From assembly GCA_963749875.1 (NCBI GenBank), contig CAVVOX010000002.1:310001-374000 (forward strand): DNA of 64,000 nt, read 5' to 3'. Shown here piece by piece: positions 28,616 through 37,933 of the stretch (position 1 is its first letter; the number at the start of each line of letters is the position of its first letter). The DNA comes from JAHQVI01 sp963749875. GTDB lineage: Bacteria; Pseudomonadota; Alphaproteobacteria; Rhizobiales; Rhodomicrobiaceae. The translations under genes and the position numbers were made by a program. Below the pieces are notes generated by a model. That model saw nothing but the letters and a program-made list of their open reading frames with translations, did no database searches and was not told the DNA's origin.

Positions 28616-29833
28616 TCAGCCGTCCTGTCTGAGCCGGGCGATGAGTTCATCCGACGGGTAGGAATCGGCGGGCAGCCCATATTTGATCTGGGCCTGGCGA
28701 ATGGCCTGCCGCGTCTGCTCGCCGATAATTCCGTCGGCCTCGCCGACATCGTAGCCATGTCGCGACAGAAGCTGCTGGAGCTGGCGCGTCTCGTTCAGGC
28801 CATAGGTCGGTATTCCGGATTTGCCCTTGTCATAGCGCGGCGCGCCGGCGAGCCGCGTGGCGTAATAGGCGGCGGTGGTCGCATAGACGAGCGACTGGTT
28901 CCACTGTGTGTAAACGTCGAAATTGGGATAGGCGAGAAAGGCGGGGCCATGCCGGCCCATCGGCAGGAGCAGCGCCGCCGGGACATTGTCCGCCGGAAGC
29001 CGCTCCCCGCCCCGGCGGCGGACGCCCCATTTCGCCCATTGCGCGCGCGGGTGGCGGATCGTCAGCTCGGCTTCGTGCCAGGGGAGTTCGGCCGGAACCG
29101 AGACCTCCTCCAGCCAGGGCTCTCCGCGCCGCCAGCCATAATGCCTCAGAAGGTTTGCAGTCGACGCCAGAACGTCGGCCTCGCTGCTGCGGAGATCGAC
29201 GCGGCCGTCGCCGTCATAATCGACGCCGAATTCCAGATAATGCGTTGGCAGAAACTGCGTCTGGCCCAACTCGCCGGCCCATGCGCCGATGAGCTGGTCG
29301 CGGCGCAGATCGCCCCGATCGATGATCTTCAGGGCGGCGATGAGCTGGTCGCGGAATACCTCCGGACGGCGGCAGTCATAAGCGAGCGTTGCGAGCGCAC
29401 CGATAATGGGGCTTTTGCCGGTGTTGACGCCGAAATCCGTCTCGAGCCCCCAGAAGCCGACGATCACCGGCCCGGGGACCCCGAACTCTTTTTCGATCCG
29501 GTTGAACGTCGAGGCATATTTTTTCAGCTTGGCCCTGCCATGCTTCATCCGGTAGCCGGAGACCATGCGGCCGGAGAATTGCAGGAAGCTCTGCGCGAAA
29601 ACGCTGCGCGCCCGGTCGCGGCGGACGATCGCGGGATCATAGCTCACGCCGCTGAGAACATTCGCGACGGTGCGGCTCGAAACGCCGGCGGCGACTGCGT
29701 TGCGCTTCATTCCCTCCAGCCAGCTCGCAAAGCTCTGGCTATGATTGCACGTGATGGCAAGGGCAGGCGCCGCACCGACAGTCACGGTGAGCGCCGCTGC
29801 AAGGATGCTGATCGTCCAACGTGAAGAAGCCAT
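28616..29833 (-). CDS. Lytic murein transglycosylase (MltB-like) with peptidoglycan-binding domain
   Basis: 405 residues: signal peptide (ISILAAALTVTVGAAPALA), SLT_2-type domain with catalytic Glu in FWGLETDFG and the WAGELGQTQFLPTHYLEFG signature, then a C-terminal PG_binding_1 domain (RQLQQLLSRHGYDVGEADGI). Cleaves peptidoglycan glycan strands in the periplasm with formation of anhydroMurNAc. anmK at 39.7-40.8 kb recycles such products. Confidence 0.94.
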   Translation of the reverse strand: MASSRWTISILAAALTVTVGAAPALAITCNHSQSFASWLEGMKRNAVAAGVSSRTVANVLSGVSYDPAIVRRDRARSVFAQSFLQFSGRMVSGYRMKHGRAKLKKYASTFNRIEKEFGVPGPVIVGFWGLETDFGVNTGKSPIIGALATLAYDCRRPEVFRDQLIAALKIIDRGDLRRDQLIGAWAGELGQTQFLPTHYLEFGVDYDGDGRVDLRSSEADVLASTANLLRHYGWRRGEPWLEEVSVPAELPWHEAELTIRHPRAQWAKWGVRRRGGERLPADNVPAALLLPMGRHGPAFLAYPNFDVYTQWNQSLVYATTAAYYATRLAGAPRYDKGKSGIPTYGLNETRQLQQLLSRHGYDVGEADGIIGEQTRQAIRQAQIKYGLPADSYPSDELIARLRQDG

Positions 29834-29944
29834 AGGCGGTTATGCGTCTCCCTTCTCGTCATTTTCGATTGATCGCCGATGGGCCGACGCCCGGCGGGTG
29901 CTGCAAGGCATGACGAACTTCCGGATCATCACACTAGCGGATCG

Positions 29945-30289
29945 CTATTCCGGCTTGAAGCCGCGTGTGGCGCCGATCGGTGCGTCGCTGTCCTTGCTCC
30001 GGCCCGTAATGCGCTCCCACCAGCTCCGGTCTTCCTTGTAGTCCGGGATCGTGCCCTCATAAGGGCCTTTGAGCGTCTTTGTCGTCCCGGTTGACAGGAA
30101 AAGGACGCGAAGCTTGGTGTCGTCCGGCATGATCACGCGCTTGTCGTCGGCGATCTTCGTGCCGACCGGAAGCTCCGGCACGTCCGACTCCAGCACTTCC
30201 AACTCGGCGTAAGCCGAAGGACCGGGCGGCAAGGCGGCCAGGAGCAGTCCCAGGATCGCCGCCGTGCAGACATATATGAGCCTGTTCAT
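29945..30289 (-). CDS. Secreted FecR-like small protein linked to CHASE2
   Basis: 114 residues: signal peptide (MNRLIYVCTAAILGLLLAAL), then VGTKIADDKRVIMPDDTKLRVLF and TLKGPYEGTIPDY, reminiscent of the FecR-type beta domain (threshold, add-a-loop, GPyeG). The ATG at 30289 follows AGGAGA. It lies 14 bases after the CHASE2 gene. Function unknown; I infer an envelope role with CHASE2. Confidence 0.6.
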   Translation of the reverse strand: MNRLIYVCTAAILGLLLAALPPGPSAYAELEVLESDVPELPVGTKIADDKRVIMPDDTKLRVLFLSTGTTKTLKGPYEGTIPDYKEDRSWWERITGRSKDSDAPIGATRGFKPE

Positions 30290-30303
30290 GCCCATCTCCT
30301 CAT

Positions 30304-31500
30304 TTACCCCGCTATGCGAGCCCCCTTCAAGATCCGGGAAGCGTAATGGCCTCCCGTCACACCAAGCGTCCAGGCAAAGAACAAAGTGGTCGAGGGCGCG
30401 ATGATCCGGAAGCCCGCGAACAGAACAATGCCGCCCAGAATGAGAACGGCGATACCGCCGACATAAAGAAACAGGTCGTAGCGTTTGAGCTGCCGCCACC
30501 GCCGGTTGGCTAGGAAACCGACAAGGCAGACCACGGCCAGAAGGATCATTTCCGCGGCCGGCGGGAAGGTGTAGATCGAGCGGCCGTCGAGAAGCTGGGC
30601 CAGGATCTGCGCCTGCACCATGACGCCGGGCATTTTCGCGCCATCGGCGATCGAAAGCGGCGTCAGGTGCTTGTCACGGTCGATGAAATCGCCGCCTATG
30701 AGGACGATCCGGTCCTTGAGCGCCTGACGCCAGCTCGGAGGCAGAATGACATCCGGCGGACTTCCCGGCTGATGGCGTGGCACACGGAAGAGCGGAAACA
30801 GATCGTCGCCGGGCGGTGGCAGCAGCCAGGAAATATAGGGCGTCGCCGGTTCTTCGCTCACGCCGCCGACCTTCTCGGCAAGAAGCTGAGCAAAGCTCTT
30901 GCAATTCGGCGGGCTCGGCGAACGCTCGCCCATATAACGGACGACCTGGTCTCCGATTTTCAGCTTTTCCTTCTCGCGTGCGAAGAAGACGTGACCCGCA
31001 TCCTTGCCGGTCCTGGCGATGAAATTCTCCTGATAGTCGAGGGTCTCGTCGCGGAAGCCGCGGACGCGAAGGTCGATGGCGCCGAAGACGATCGGAGCGC
31101 TGACGCCCCGGATCGAATCGATCAGCTCCTGGGTCTTGGCTTCCTCGCTCTTGCGGTCATAGATGAAATCCAGCCCGATCGCCTTGGGCCCGGCGGTGTT
31201 CAGCGCACGCAGCAGCTTGGCGACGAGTGCGCGGTCGACGGGCGAGACATAGTCATAATCGGCCATGCTCTGCTCGTCGATGATGAGGAGGGCGATGTCC
31301 CTCCGGGGCTCATCGGCGCTCGGGGAGAAGAACAGCGTGCGCCAGTCATAGGTCCATTCGTCCGGACCTTCCGGCAGAGCGTTGGCCTCGGAAAGCACGA
31401 CCAGACCGAACGCAACGAGGCCGGCCCAGAGAATGCCCAGGAGCATCATCAGCCGGGGCCGGCGCGGCGCGGCGTCCGTTACTTGAACAGCTTCAGTCAT
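30304..31500 (-). CDS. CHASE2 domain membrane protein without output domain
   Basis: About 398 residues: one N-terminal membrane segment (LMMLLGILWAGLVAFGLVVL), an extracellular CHASE2 domain (DIALLIIDEQSMADYDYVSP, RALVAKLLRALNTAGPKAIG, ALKDRIVLIGG) and three C-terminal spans (residues 330-395). No kinase, cyclase or GGDEF module is attached, so it may work through partner proteins. ATG at 31500, GGAG 5 bases upstream. Confidence 0.85.
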   Translation of the reverse strand: MTEAVQVTDAAPRRPRLMMLLGILWAGLVAFGLVVLSEANALPEGPDEWTYDWRTLFFSPSADEPRRDIALLIIDEQSMADYDYVSPVDRALVAKLLRALNTAGPKAIGLDFIYDRKSEEAKTQELIDSIRGVSAPIVFGAIDLRVRGFRDETLDYQENFIARTGKDAGHVFFAREKEKLKIGDQVVRYMGERSPSPPNCKSFAQLLAEKVGGVSEEPATPYISWLLPPPGDDLFPLFRVPRHQPGSPPDVILPPSWRQALKDRIVLIGGDFIDRDKHLTPLSIADGAKMPGVMVQAQILAQLLDGRSIYTFPPAAEMILLAVVCLVGFLANRRWRQLKRYDLFLYVGGIAVLILGGIVLFAGFRIIAPSTTLFFAWTLGVTGGHYASRILKGARIAG

Positions 31501-31696
31501 CGCCACTCCAAATCGAGCGCCTGGGATCTAAAGCATCTCTATGAGCGCTTTTACCGCAAAATCGATCTGAGAGTGCCGTTTTATTCCGGTCGGCAAGCCG
31601 GCTCAAATGAAAAGTCACGAGAATGCAACAGCGCGAAAAGCTCTACGGCACAATCGGCGCGCTCCACGGAATCGTTTCATCCGAACCGATCGCGCT

Positions 31697-33019
31697 CTAT
31701 GGCTTGGGCTTGCGGACCGGAAGCGGAACTTCGCCATTTTCCGCTTCGTCGCCGGGCGGTGGGGAGGATGCGTCCACCGCAACGCCGGGAACGATGGTTG
31801 CGGTCCCCTCGCTGGCGGTTGCCGCGGCAGCGAGCTGCTGCTTGGCCTTCCTCTCGGCCTCCTGCCTGGCGCGGATCTCCTTTTCGACGGTCCGCCATTC
31901 GGCCACGGCCTCCTTGTGGTCCGCATAGGTCTCCGAGAAGGCATGTCCGCCGGACCCGTCGGCGACAAAATAAAGATCGTTCGTCTTTGCCGGACGCAGC
32001 ACCGCCTCGATGGCGGCGCGGCCCGGATTGGCGATTGCCGTCGGCGGCAGCCCTCTCTTCGTATAGGTATTGTAGGGTGTCGGCTGCTCCAGCTCCGTCT
32101 TCAGAATGCCGCGCCCGAGTGTGCCTCTCCCGCCGGACAGTCCGTAGATGATGGTCGGGTCCGATTGCAGACGCATTTTCTTGCGCAGCCGGTTGACGAA
32201 GACGGAGGCGACGCGCGGGCGCTCATCGGCCTTGCCGGTTTCCTTCTCCACGATCGAGGCGAGAATGACGGCCTCTTCCGGCGTCTTGATGGGAAGGGTG
32301 GTCGCGCGCTTCGGCCAGATCCTGTCTATGTATTTACGCTGTTCGCTCTGCATCCGCGCAATGAGTTCATTCCGGTCGGTGCCGCGCGCAAAGCGGTAGG
32401 TGTCGGGCATCAAGCTGCCTTCGGGCGGGATGAGATCGATCTTGCCGGTCAGGTTCGGATGCGCATTCAAGTGTTCGACGACCTGATAGCTGGTGAGCCC
32501 TTCGGGAATGGTGACGCTCTGTAGGATGGCCTTGCCTTCGATGAGCGTATCGAGCACGCTGCGCATGCTTGCATGTTTATTGATCGCGTATTCGCCCGCT
32601 TTCAGCTTCGACTGGGCGCGGAAATAGAACACCACGGCGGCGACGAAAATGCGCTGATCGGAAATCACGTCTTCCCGCTCGAGCCGGCTTGCGATTTCCC
32701 TGACGCCCTCGCCTTTCGGGATCACGACGACGGTGGAGTAATCGAGAGGGCCCGGCTGATCGAACTGGGTGCGCACATAATAGAAGAGCAGCGCCAGGCC
32801 GATAATGCCGACGAAAACCGCCGTCATGGCATTGTTGAGGATTTTAACGAAGCGTTTCTGGTGCAAGCCGGATTTCTCCGCGGGAGGGCGAGGCGCATAG
32901 TCCGGTTCGAGCGCCTCCGCCGGACTGTGCGGCAGGACGCCGTAGTCCCGGTGAGCGCCGAAATAGCCTCCAATACGTTCGTTGCGTTGTGAGCCCCTTT
33001 TACGACTATCGCTTGGCAT
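31697..33019 (-). CDS. mltG: Endolytic transglycosylase MltG
   Basis: About 440 residues. A cytoplasmic N-terminus, one membrane anchor (AVFVGIIGLALLFYYV), a LysM-like part and the YceG domain: VIPKGEGVREIASRLE, PEGSLMPDTYRF, catalytic Glu in ILASIVEKETGKADERP and SDPTIIYGL. Releases growing glycan strands from the membrane. ATG at 33019. The tail (residues 390-440) is Ala/Glu-rich. It follows fabF in the usual fabF-mltG order. Confidence 0.94.
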   Translation of the reverse strand: MPSDSRKRGSQRNERIGGYFGAHRDYGVLPHSPAEALEPDYAPRPPAEKSGLHQKRFVKILNNAMTAVFVGIIGLALLFYYVRTQFDQPGPLDYSTVVVIPKGEGVREIASRLEREDVISDQRIFVAAVVFYFRAQSKLKAGEYAINKHASMRSVLDTLIEGKAILQSVTIPEGLTSYQVVEHLNAHPNLTGKIDLIPPEGSLMPDTYRFARGTDRNELIARMQSEQRKYIDRIWPKRATTLPIKTPEEAVILASIVEKETGKADERPRVASVFVNRLRKKMRLQSDPTIIYGLSGGRGTLGRGILKTELEQPTPYNTYTKRGLPPTAIANPGRAAIEAVLRPAKTNDLYFVADGSGGHAFSETYADHKEAVAEWRTVEKEIRARQEAERKAKQQLAAAATASEGTATIVPGVAVDASSPPPGDEAENGEVPLPVRKPKP

Positions 33020-33130
33020 AGCGGATAAGCGCTCCGACCCCCATAATCCAGGCAAGAATGACCAATTAATTATGGCGAAAGCTAGGTTAGCTCCCCCACA
33101 GAGACTTCATTCAGCTCCGAGCATTCGTTT

Positions 33131-34396
33131 CTATGCCGGCACGCTTCTGATGATAAGTGAAGCATTCGTTCCGCCGAAACCAAAGGAATTGCTGAGAACT
33201 GTATTAATGACCTTGCGTTTCGCTTCATGCGGAACGAGATCAATTGCCGTTTCGACGGAAGGATTGTCGAGATTGAGGGTCGGTGGAGCGATATTGTCAC
33301 GGATGGCCAAGGCGGAGTAAATGGCCTCCACCGCACCGGCGGCGCCAAGCAGGTGACCGGTTGCCGATTTGGTCGACGACATGGTCAATTGCGCGCTCGC
33401 ATCGCCGAAGACCCGCTCGACGGCCGACAGCTCGATTTCGTCGCCCATCGGCGTGGATGTGCCGTGAGCGTTGATATAGTCGATATCCGCCGGCGAGATC
33501 CCCGCCCGCTTGATCGCCATCTGCATGCAGCGATAGGCGCCGTCGCCGTCCTCGGCCGGGGCGGTGATGTGATAGGCATCGCCCGAGAGACCATAGCCGA
33601 TGACTTCGGCGTAGATTCTCGCCCCGCGCGCCTTGGCGTGTTCCAGCTCCTCGAGCACGACGATGCCGGCGCCCTCGCCCATGACGAAACCGTCGCGGTC
33701 GCGGTCATAGGGCCGGGAGGCGCGCGTGGGCTCATTGTTGAAATGGGTCGAAAGCGCTCGGGAGGCGGCGAAGCCGGCAATGGCGAGGCGCGAGATCGGC
33801 GATTCCGTCCCGCCCGCGACCATCACATCGGCATCGCCGAGCGCGACGAGACGCGAGGCATCGCCGACGGCGTGAGCGCCCGTCGAGCAGGCCGTCACCA
33901 CCGCGTGATTGGGCCCTCTCAGACCATGGCGGATTGAGACATAGCCGGAGGCGAGATTGATCAGCCGGCCGGGAATGAAGAACGGGCTGACGCGCTTCGG
34001 TCCCTTCTCGGCCATCAGCAGGGCTGTCCGCTCAATGCCCTGCAGCCCGCCGATGCCTGAGCCGATCAGAACGCCGGTGGTCGTCTGATCCTCGTACGAT
34101 TTCGGATGCCAGTCCGCATCATTGAGCGCTTGCTCGGCGGCGCCCATTGCATAGATGATGAAATCGTCGACCTTGCGCTGCTCCTTCGGCTCCATCCATT
34201 CGTCCGGATTGAAACCGCCTTCGGCGTAAGAGCCTTTGGGAATGATACAGGCGATCTGACAGCTGAGGTCGGAGACATCAAACTCTGTCACGCGGCGGGC
34301 GCCGGTCTCTCCGGCAACCAGACGCTTCCAGTTGGTCTCGACCCCGCACCCAAGCGGTGAAACGATCCCGAGGCCGGTAATCACCACACGACGCAT
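33131..34396 (-). CDS. fabF: Beta-ketoacyl-ACP synthase II
   Basis: About 421 residues. Condenses acyl-ACP with malonyl-ACP in fatty acid elongation. The Cys-His-His triad is visible in VTACSTGAHA, INAHGTSTPMGDEIE and SATGHLLGAAGAVEA. GGAGG lies just before two adjacent ATGs at 34399 and 34396; I use the second (MRRVVITGLGIVSPLG). Cytoplasmic. Confidence 0.96.
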   Translation of the reverse strand: MRRVVITGLGIVSPLGCGVETNWKRLVAGETGARRVTEFDVSDLSCQIACIIPKGSYAEGGFNPDEWMEPKEQRKVDDFIIYAMGAAEQALNDADWHPKSYEDQTTTGVLIGSGIGGLQGIERTALLMAEKGPKRVSPFFIPGRLINLASGYVSIRHGLRGPNHAVVTACSTGAHAVGDASRLVALGDADVMVAGGTESPISRLAIAGFAASRALSTHFNNEPTRASRPYDRDRDGFVMGEGAGIVVLEELEHAKARGARIYAEVIGYGLSGDAYHITAPAEDGDGAYRCMQMAIKRAGISPADIDYINAHGTSTPMGDEIELSAVERVFGDASAQLTMSSTKSATGHLLGAAGAVEAIYSALAIRDNIAPPTLNLDNPSVETAIDLVPHEAKRKVINTVLSNSFGFGGTNASLIIRSVPA

Positions 34397-34507
34397 CATG
34401 CCTCCGTTTCGGCGCCAAGCGCACTCATCCGCCGAGCGTGACACCCCTGCCATCGCCCTCGAAACTGGCTGCAATCTGAGCCGGAAGAGTGCGCTCGGAC
34501 ATAAGCG

Positions 34508-34750
34508 CTATGCGCTCGCGTTCTGTTCCAGAAAGCGAATCGCATCACCGACCGTCTGAATGGTCTCGGCGGCATCATCGGGGATTTCGCAGCCGAACTC
34601 TTCCTCGAACGCCATGACGAGTTCGACCGTGTCAAGGCTGTCCGCACCGAGATCGTCAATAAAGCTGGCGTTCTCGGTGACCTTCTCGGCCTCCACGCCC
34701 AGATGCTCGACCACGATCTTCTTCACGCGCTCGGAGATGTTCTCGCTCAT
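34508..34750 (-). CDS. acpP: Acyl carrier protein
   Basis: 80 residues, acidic. The phosphopantetheine attachment serine is Ser38 in GADSLDTVE. Carries the growing acyl chains for FabD, FabF and FabG. The spacer to fabG (34751-34980) holds no gene and probably contains a separate acpP promoter. Confidence 0.97.
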   Translation of the reverse strand: MSENISERVKKIVVEHLGVEAEKVTENASFIDDLGADSLDTVELVMAFEEEFGCEIPDDAAETIQTVGDAIRFLEQNASA

Positions 34751-34980
34751 GCTATTGCCTCACCGTTGCTCCCAAAAGTCATTCTCATAGGCTTACCAAT
34801 CACAAATTCGATCTCTCTTCCAACAGCCGGGTCGCCGATGATTTGCTCCAGAACGCTAAAACGACTTTTGGAGCCCGTTGCCAAGACCTTCGCACACATG
34901 GTCCCGCAGCCCGCAAGGTTCCCGCTTGGTAGCATAGTTTCCACCGGCTGACTATTCATTGAGCATCAAGAGATTCGGGT

Positions 34981-35715
34981 CTAAACCATGGCCATCCCGC
35001 CATTGACATGAATGGTCTCGCCGGTGACGTAGCGCGCCTCGCCGCTCGCAAGATAGAGAACGGCGGCTGCGATATCCCCGGGTTTGCCGAACACGCCGGC
35101 AGGAATTGCGCCCGCTATGGCTTCGACCTGTTTTTCATTGAGGGCTTCCGTCATCGGCGTTTCGATGAATCCCGGCGCGATGCAGTTCGCGGTCACGCCG
35201 CGCGAGGCCACTTCGCGGGCCAGGGATTTCGTCATGCCGACCATGCCGGCCTTCGAGGCGGCGTAATTCGCCTGGCCGGGATTGCCGATCACGCCGCTGA
35301 TCGAGGCGATATTGACGATGCGCCCGTAGCGGCGGCGCATCATATTCCGCAATGCCGCCCTGCAGAGCACGAACGTCGCGGTGAGATTGACGGCGATGAC
35401 GTCATCCCACTCCTCATTGCTCATGCGCAAGAAGAGATTGTCGCGCGTAATGCCTGCATTGTTGACCACGATATCGAGCGTGCCGACGGCATTCTCGGCC
35501 TGCGCCGCCAAGTTGGCGACGGCTTCGCGGTCTTTTAAGTTGCAAGGGAGCGCCGTGACATCGCCGAGCTCGGCGGCGAGCGCCTTGAGGCGGTCCTCGC
35601 GCGTGCCGGAAATTGCGACCTTGGCGCCCTGTTCCTTCAGCGTCCTGGCGATCGCGCCGCCGATCCCGCCGGTGGCTCCGGTAACAAGCGCGCCCTTTCC
35701 TGTCAGATCAAACAT
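34981..35715 (-). CDS. fabG: 3-oxoacyl-ACP reductase
   Basis: 244 residues, short-chain dehydrogenase. Cofactor motif TGATGGIGGAIA, NNAG at residue 90, catalytic Ser/Tyr/Lys in ASISG and YAASKAGMVG. NADPH-dependent second step of fatty acid elongation. It is 33 bases after fabD. Confidence 0.96.
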   Translation of the reverse strand: MFDLTGKGALVTGATGGIGGAIARTLKEQGAKVAISGTREDRLKALAAELGDVTALPCNLKDREAVANLAAQAENAVGTLDIVVNNAGITRDNLFLRMSNEEWDDVIAVNLTATFVLCRAALRNMMRRRYGRIVNIASISGVIGNPGQANYAASKAGMVGMTKSLAREVASRGVTANCIAPGFIETPMTEALNEKQVEAIAGAIPAGVFGKPGDIAAAVLYLASGEARYVTGETIHVNGGMAMV

Positions 35716-35747
35716 GGCAACGGATCTTTCGCATTCTTGCGGGTCTG

Positions 35748-36707
35748 TCAGCTGGCGTGGGAGGGAAGCGCGCCGACCGCGGTCTCGACGTCGGCGGGTG
35801 TTCCGATCGCAACGCCCGTCAAGCGCTCATCGATACGCCGCACCATCCCGGTCAGAACCTTGCCGGCGCCGATCTCATAAAGCCGGGTAACGCCGCGATC
35901 GGCCATGAAACGGACGCTTTCGCGCCAGCGCACGGTGGCGGTCACCTGCTCGATGAGCAGCCGGCGAATGGTCCCGGGGTCTTCAACCGGCTCGGCGGTC
36001 ACATTGGCGATAAGGGGAACGGCCGGCGATTGCAGCGTGACGTCGGCGAGCGCCTCCGCCATGCGATCGGCCGCGGGCTGCATCAAGGCGCAGTGGAAGG
36101 GGGCGCTGACGGGAAGCGGCACGGCCCGCCTCACCCCATGATCCTTGCCGATCTCGCCGGCGCGGTCGACGGCCGCCTTCGCGCCGCTGATCACCGCCTG
36201 GCCGGGCGCATTGTCATTGGCGACCTGGCAGACGAGGCCAGTTGCCTGCGCCGCTTCTTGCGCGATCTTCGCGGCGGTCTCCAGATCGACGCCGAGCAAC
36301 GCCGCCATCGCGCCCTCGCCGAGCGGCACGGCCTCCTGCATGGCCTTGCCGCGAATGCGCAGCAGCCTTGCGGCGTCGCCCACGCTGAATGTCCCGGCGG
36401 CGGCCAGGGCCGAATATTCGCCGAGAGAATGCCCCGCGACGAAGCGCGCGGAGGCAACGTCCCATCCCTTTTCGCGCTGGAGAACGCGCGTGACGGCAAG
36501 CGATACCGCCATGAGCGCCGGCTGGGCATTTTCCGTCAGCGTCAGGCTGTCGGCCGGGCCTTCCCACATGATCTGGCTGAGCGGCTGGCCAATCCCGTCA
36601 TCGACTTCCCTGAAGATTTCGCGCGCGGCGGGAAAGGCTTCGGCGAGGTCCTTGCCCATGCCGACGAACTGGCTGCCTTGTCCGGGAAATGTAAGTGCGA
36701 TGTCCAT
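35748..36707 (-). CDS. fabD: Malonyl-CoA:ACP transacylase
   Basis: 319 residues from the ATG at 36707 (MDIALTFPGQGSQFVGMG). Catalytic Ser in GHSLGEYSALAA, His in VSAPFHCALMQ. Loads malonyl groups onto ACP. First gene of the fabD-fabG-acpP-fabF series. The longer upstream reading has no family support. Confidence 0.95.
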   Translation of the reverse strand: MDIALTFPGQGSQFVGMGKDLAEAFPAAREIFREVDDGIGQPLSQIMWEGPADSLTLTENAQPALMAVSLAVTRVLQREKGWDVASARFVAGHSLGEYSALAAAGTFSVGDAARLLRIRGKAMQEAVPLGEGAMAALLGVDLETAAKIAQEAAQATGLVCQVANDNAPGQAVISGAKAAVDRAGEIGKDHGVRRAVPLPVSAPFHCALMQPAADRMAEALADVTLQSPAVPLIANVTAEPVEDPGTIRRLLIEQVTATVRWRESVRFMADRGVTRLYEIGAGKVLTGMVRRIDERLTGVAIGTPADVETAVGALPSHAS

Positions 36708-37095
36708 TCTTGAAGCGAGGCAAACCTTCGGCGGATGTCGGTCCTGCCTGCCGGCATGCGCGGCATTGGGCGCCAAAGACAACTATTGCAGAGCCAATGT
36801 CAAGCGTTCGTTCGCCCTCGCTTCCCCGATCCCGGCCCGTTTTGCACGCCGGCTTTCTGCGACCTTCCCGCGCTTGCCCTTGCCAAGCTGGAAAAATCGC
36901 TTATAAGCAGCCCATACCGCTTCGGTTGGAGGCTGAACGGGAGCCGCTGCATGTGCGGCGGTGCGCTGCTTGAGGGCAGGCGCTTCTCCCCGTGTTTCCG
37001 CTCTTTCGAGTCTGCCGAACGAGCCTTTCCTTATTGAAGGCTCAAAGGGGCTTCGCGCCGGGGCGTATCGGTTTTGAAGAAGGAAAGGCGCATTC
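36708..37095. other. Divergent intergenic region fabD / rpsF
   Basis: 388 bases upstream of both fabD and the ribosomal operon; promoters in both directions are expected. I see no open frame or motif I would call. Confidence 0.4.
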
Positions 37096-37557
37096 ATGCC
37101 CAGCTACGAACATGTCTTTTTGGCGCGCCAGGATATCACGGCGCAGCAGATGACCGCTTTGCAGAAAGGCTTTCAGACCGTCATCGAGGAAAATGGCGGC
37201 ACGGTCGGCAAGGTGGAGCATTGGGGTGTCAAGACCCTCGCTTTTCGGATCAAGAAGAACCGCAAGGCCCATTTCTCGCTCATGAACATCACCGCGCCGC
37301 ATGAGGCGGTCGCCGAGATGGAGCGCCAGATGGGCCTCTCGTCCGACGTGATTCGGTTCATGACCATCCGCGTCGATGAGCTCGAGGAGAAGCCGTCGGC
37401 GATGATGAAGCGCGCCGACGATCGGGGTGATCGGGGTGACAGAGGCGACCGCGGTGACCGGGGGGACAGAGGCGACCGCGGTGACCGGCGCGGCCCCCGC
37501 CGGGAACGGGAACGCGCGCCCCGCACTGAAACCGCCGCTGAAGGAGAGCAATCATGA
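37096..37557 (+). CDS. rpsF: 30S ribosomal protein S6 with GDR-repeat tail
   Basis: 153 residues. The first about 100 are standard S6 (MPSYEHVFLARQDITAQQM, VKTLAFRIKKNRKAHFSLMN). The tail holds seven GDR triplets (residues 110-131) and then an Arg/Glu-rich end. Alphaproteobacterial S6 often has a charged tail, but here it is a pure repeat. rpsR overlaps the stop (ATGA). Confidence 0.95.
   Translation: MPSYEHVFLARQDITAQQMTALQKGFQTVIEENGGTVGKVEHWGVKTLAFRIKKNRKAHFSLMNITAPHEAVAEMERQMGLSSDVIRFMTIRVDELEEKPSAMMKRADDRGDRGDRGDRGDRGDRGDRGDRRGPRRERERAPRTETAAEGEQS
37417..37489 (+). repeat. In-gene tandem repeat in rpsF
   Basis: Units of nine bases coding Gly-Asp-Arg; within them GACAGAGGCGACCGCGGTGA occurs twice, 27 bases apart. 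Such a repeat can change copy number by slippage without breaking the frame. Confidence 0.8.
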
Positions 37558-37799
37558 ACGCGCAGTCGGTCCAGCCCCGCAAGGTTTTTCAGCGCCGCCG
37601 GAAAACCTGCCCCTTCTCCAGCGACACCGCTCCGAAGATCGACTATAAGGACGTCAAGCTGCTGCAGCGCTTCACGTCCGAGCGCGGCAAGATCGTTCCC
37701 AGCCGGATCACCGCCGTGTCCGCGAACAAGCAGCGCGAACTGGCAAAGGCGATCAAGCGGGCGCGGTTTCTCGGCCTCCTGCCTTACGTTCTGAAATAG
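37554..37799 (+). CDS. rpsR: 30S ribosomal protein S18
   Basis: 81 residues. RRKTCPFSSD near the N-terminus, IDYKDVKLLQRFTSERGKIVPSRIT (part) and AIKRARFLGLLPY mark S18. It overlaps rpsF by 4 bases; S6 and S18 bind together on the small subunit. Confidence 0.97.
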   Translation: MNAQSVQPRKVFQRRRKTCPFSSDTAPKIDYKDVKLLQRFTSERGKIVPSRITAVSANKQRELAKAIKRARFLGLLPYVLK

Positions 37800-37933
37800 G
37801 AGAGCCGGACGGCGCCGGCGGCACAGTAGCGATAATCGATCAGAGCCGGGCAAGTTGAAGACGCTCGCATCGGCTCTGGGTTGAGGCCGGTTCATCGTGA
37901 TCGGCGTCTAACCGCATCAGGCGGGACAGCACA

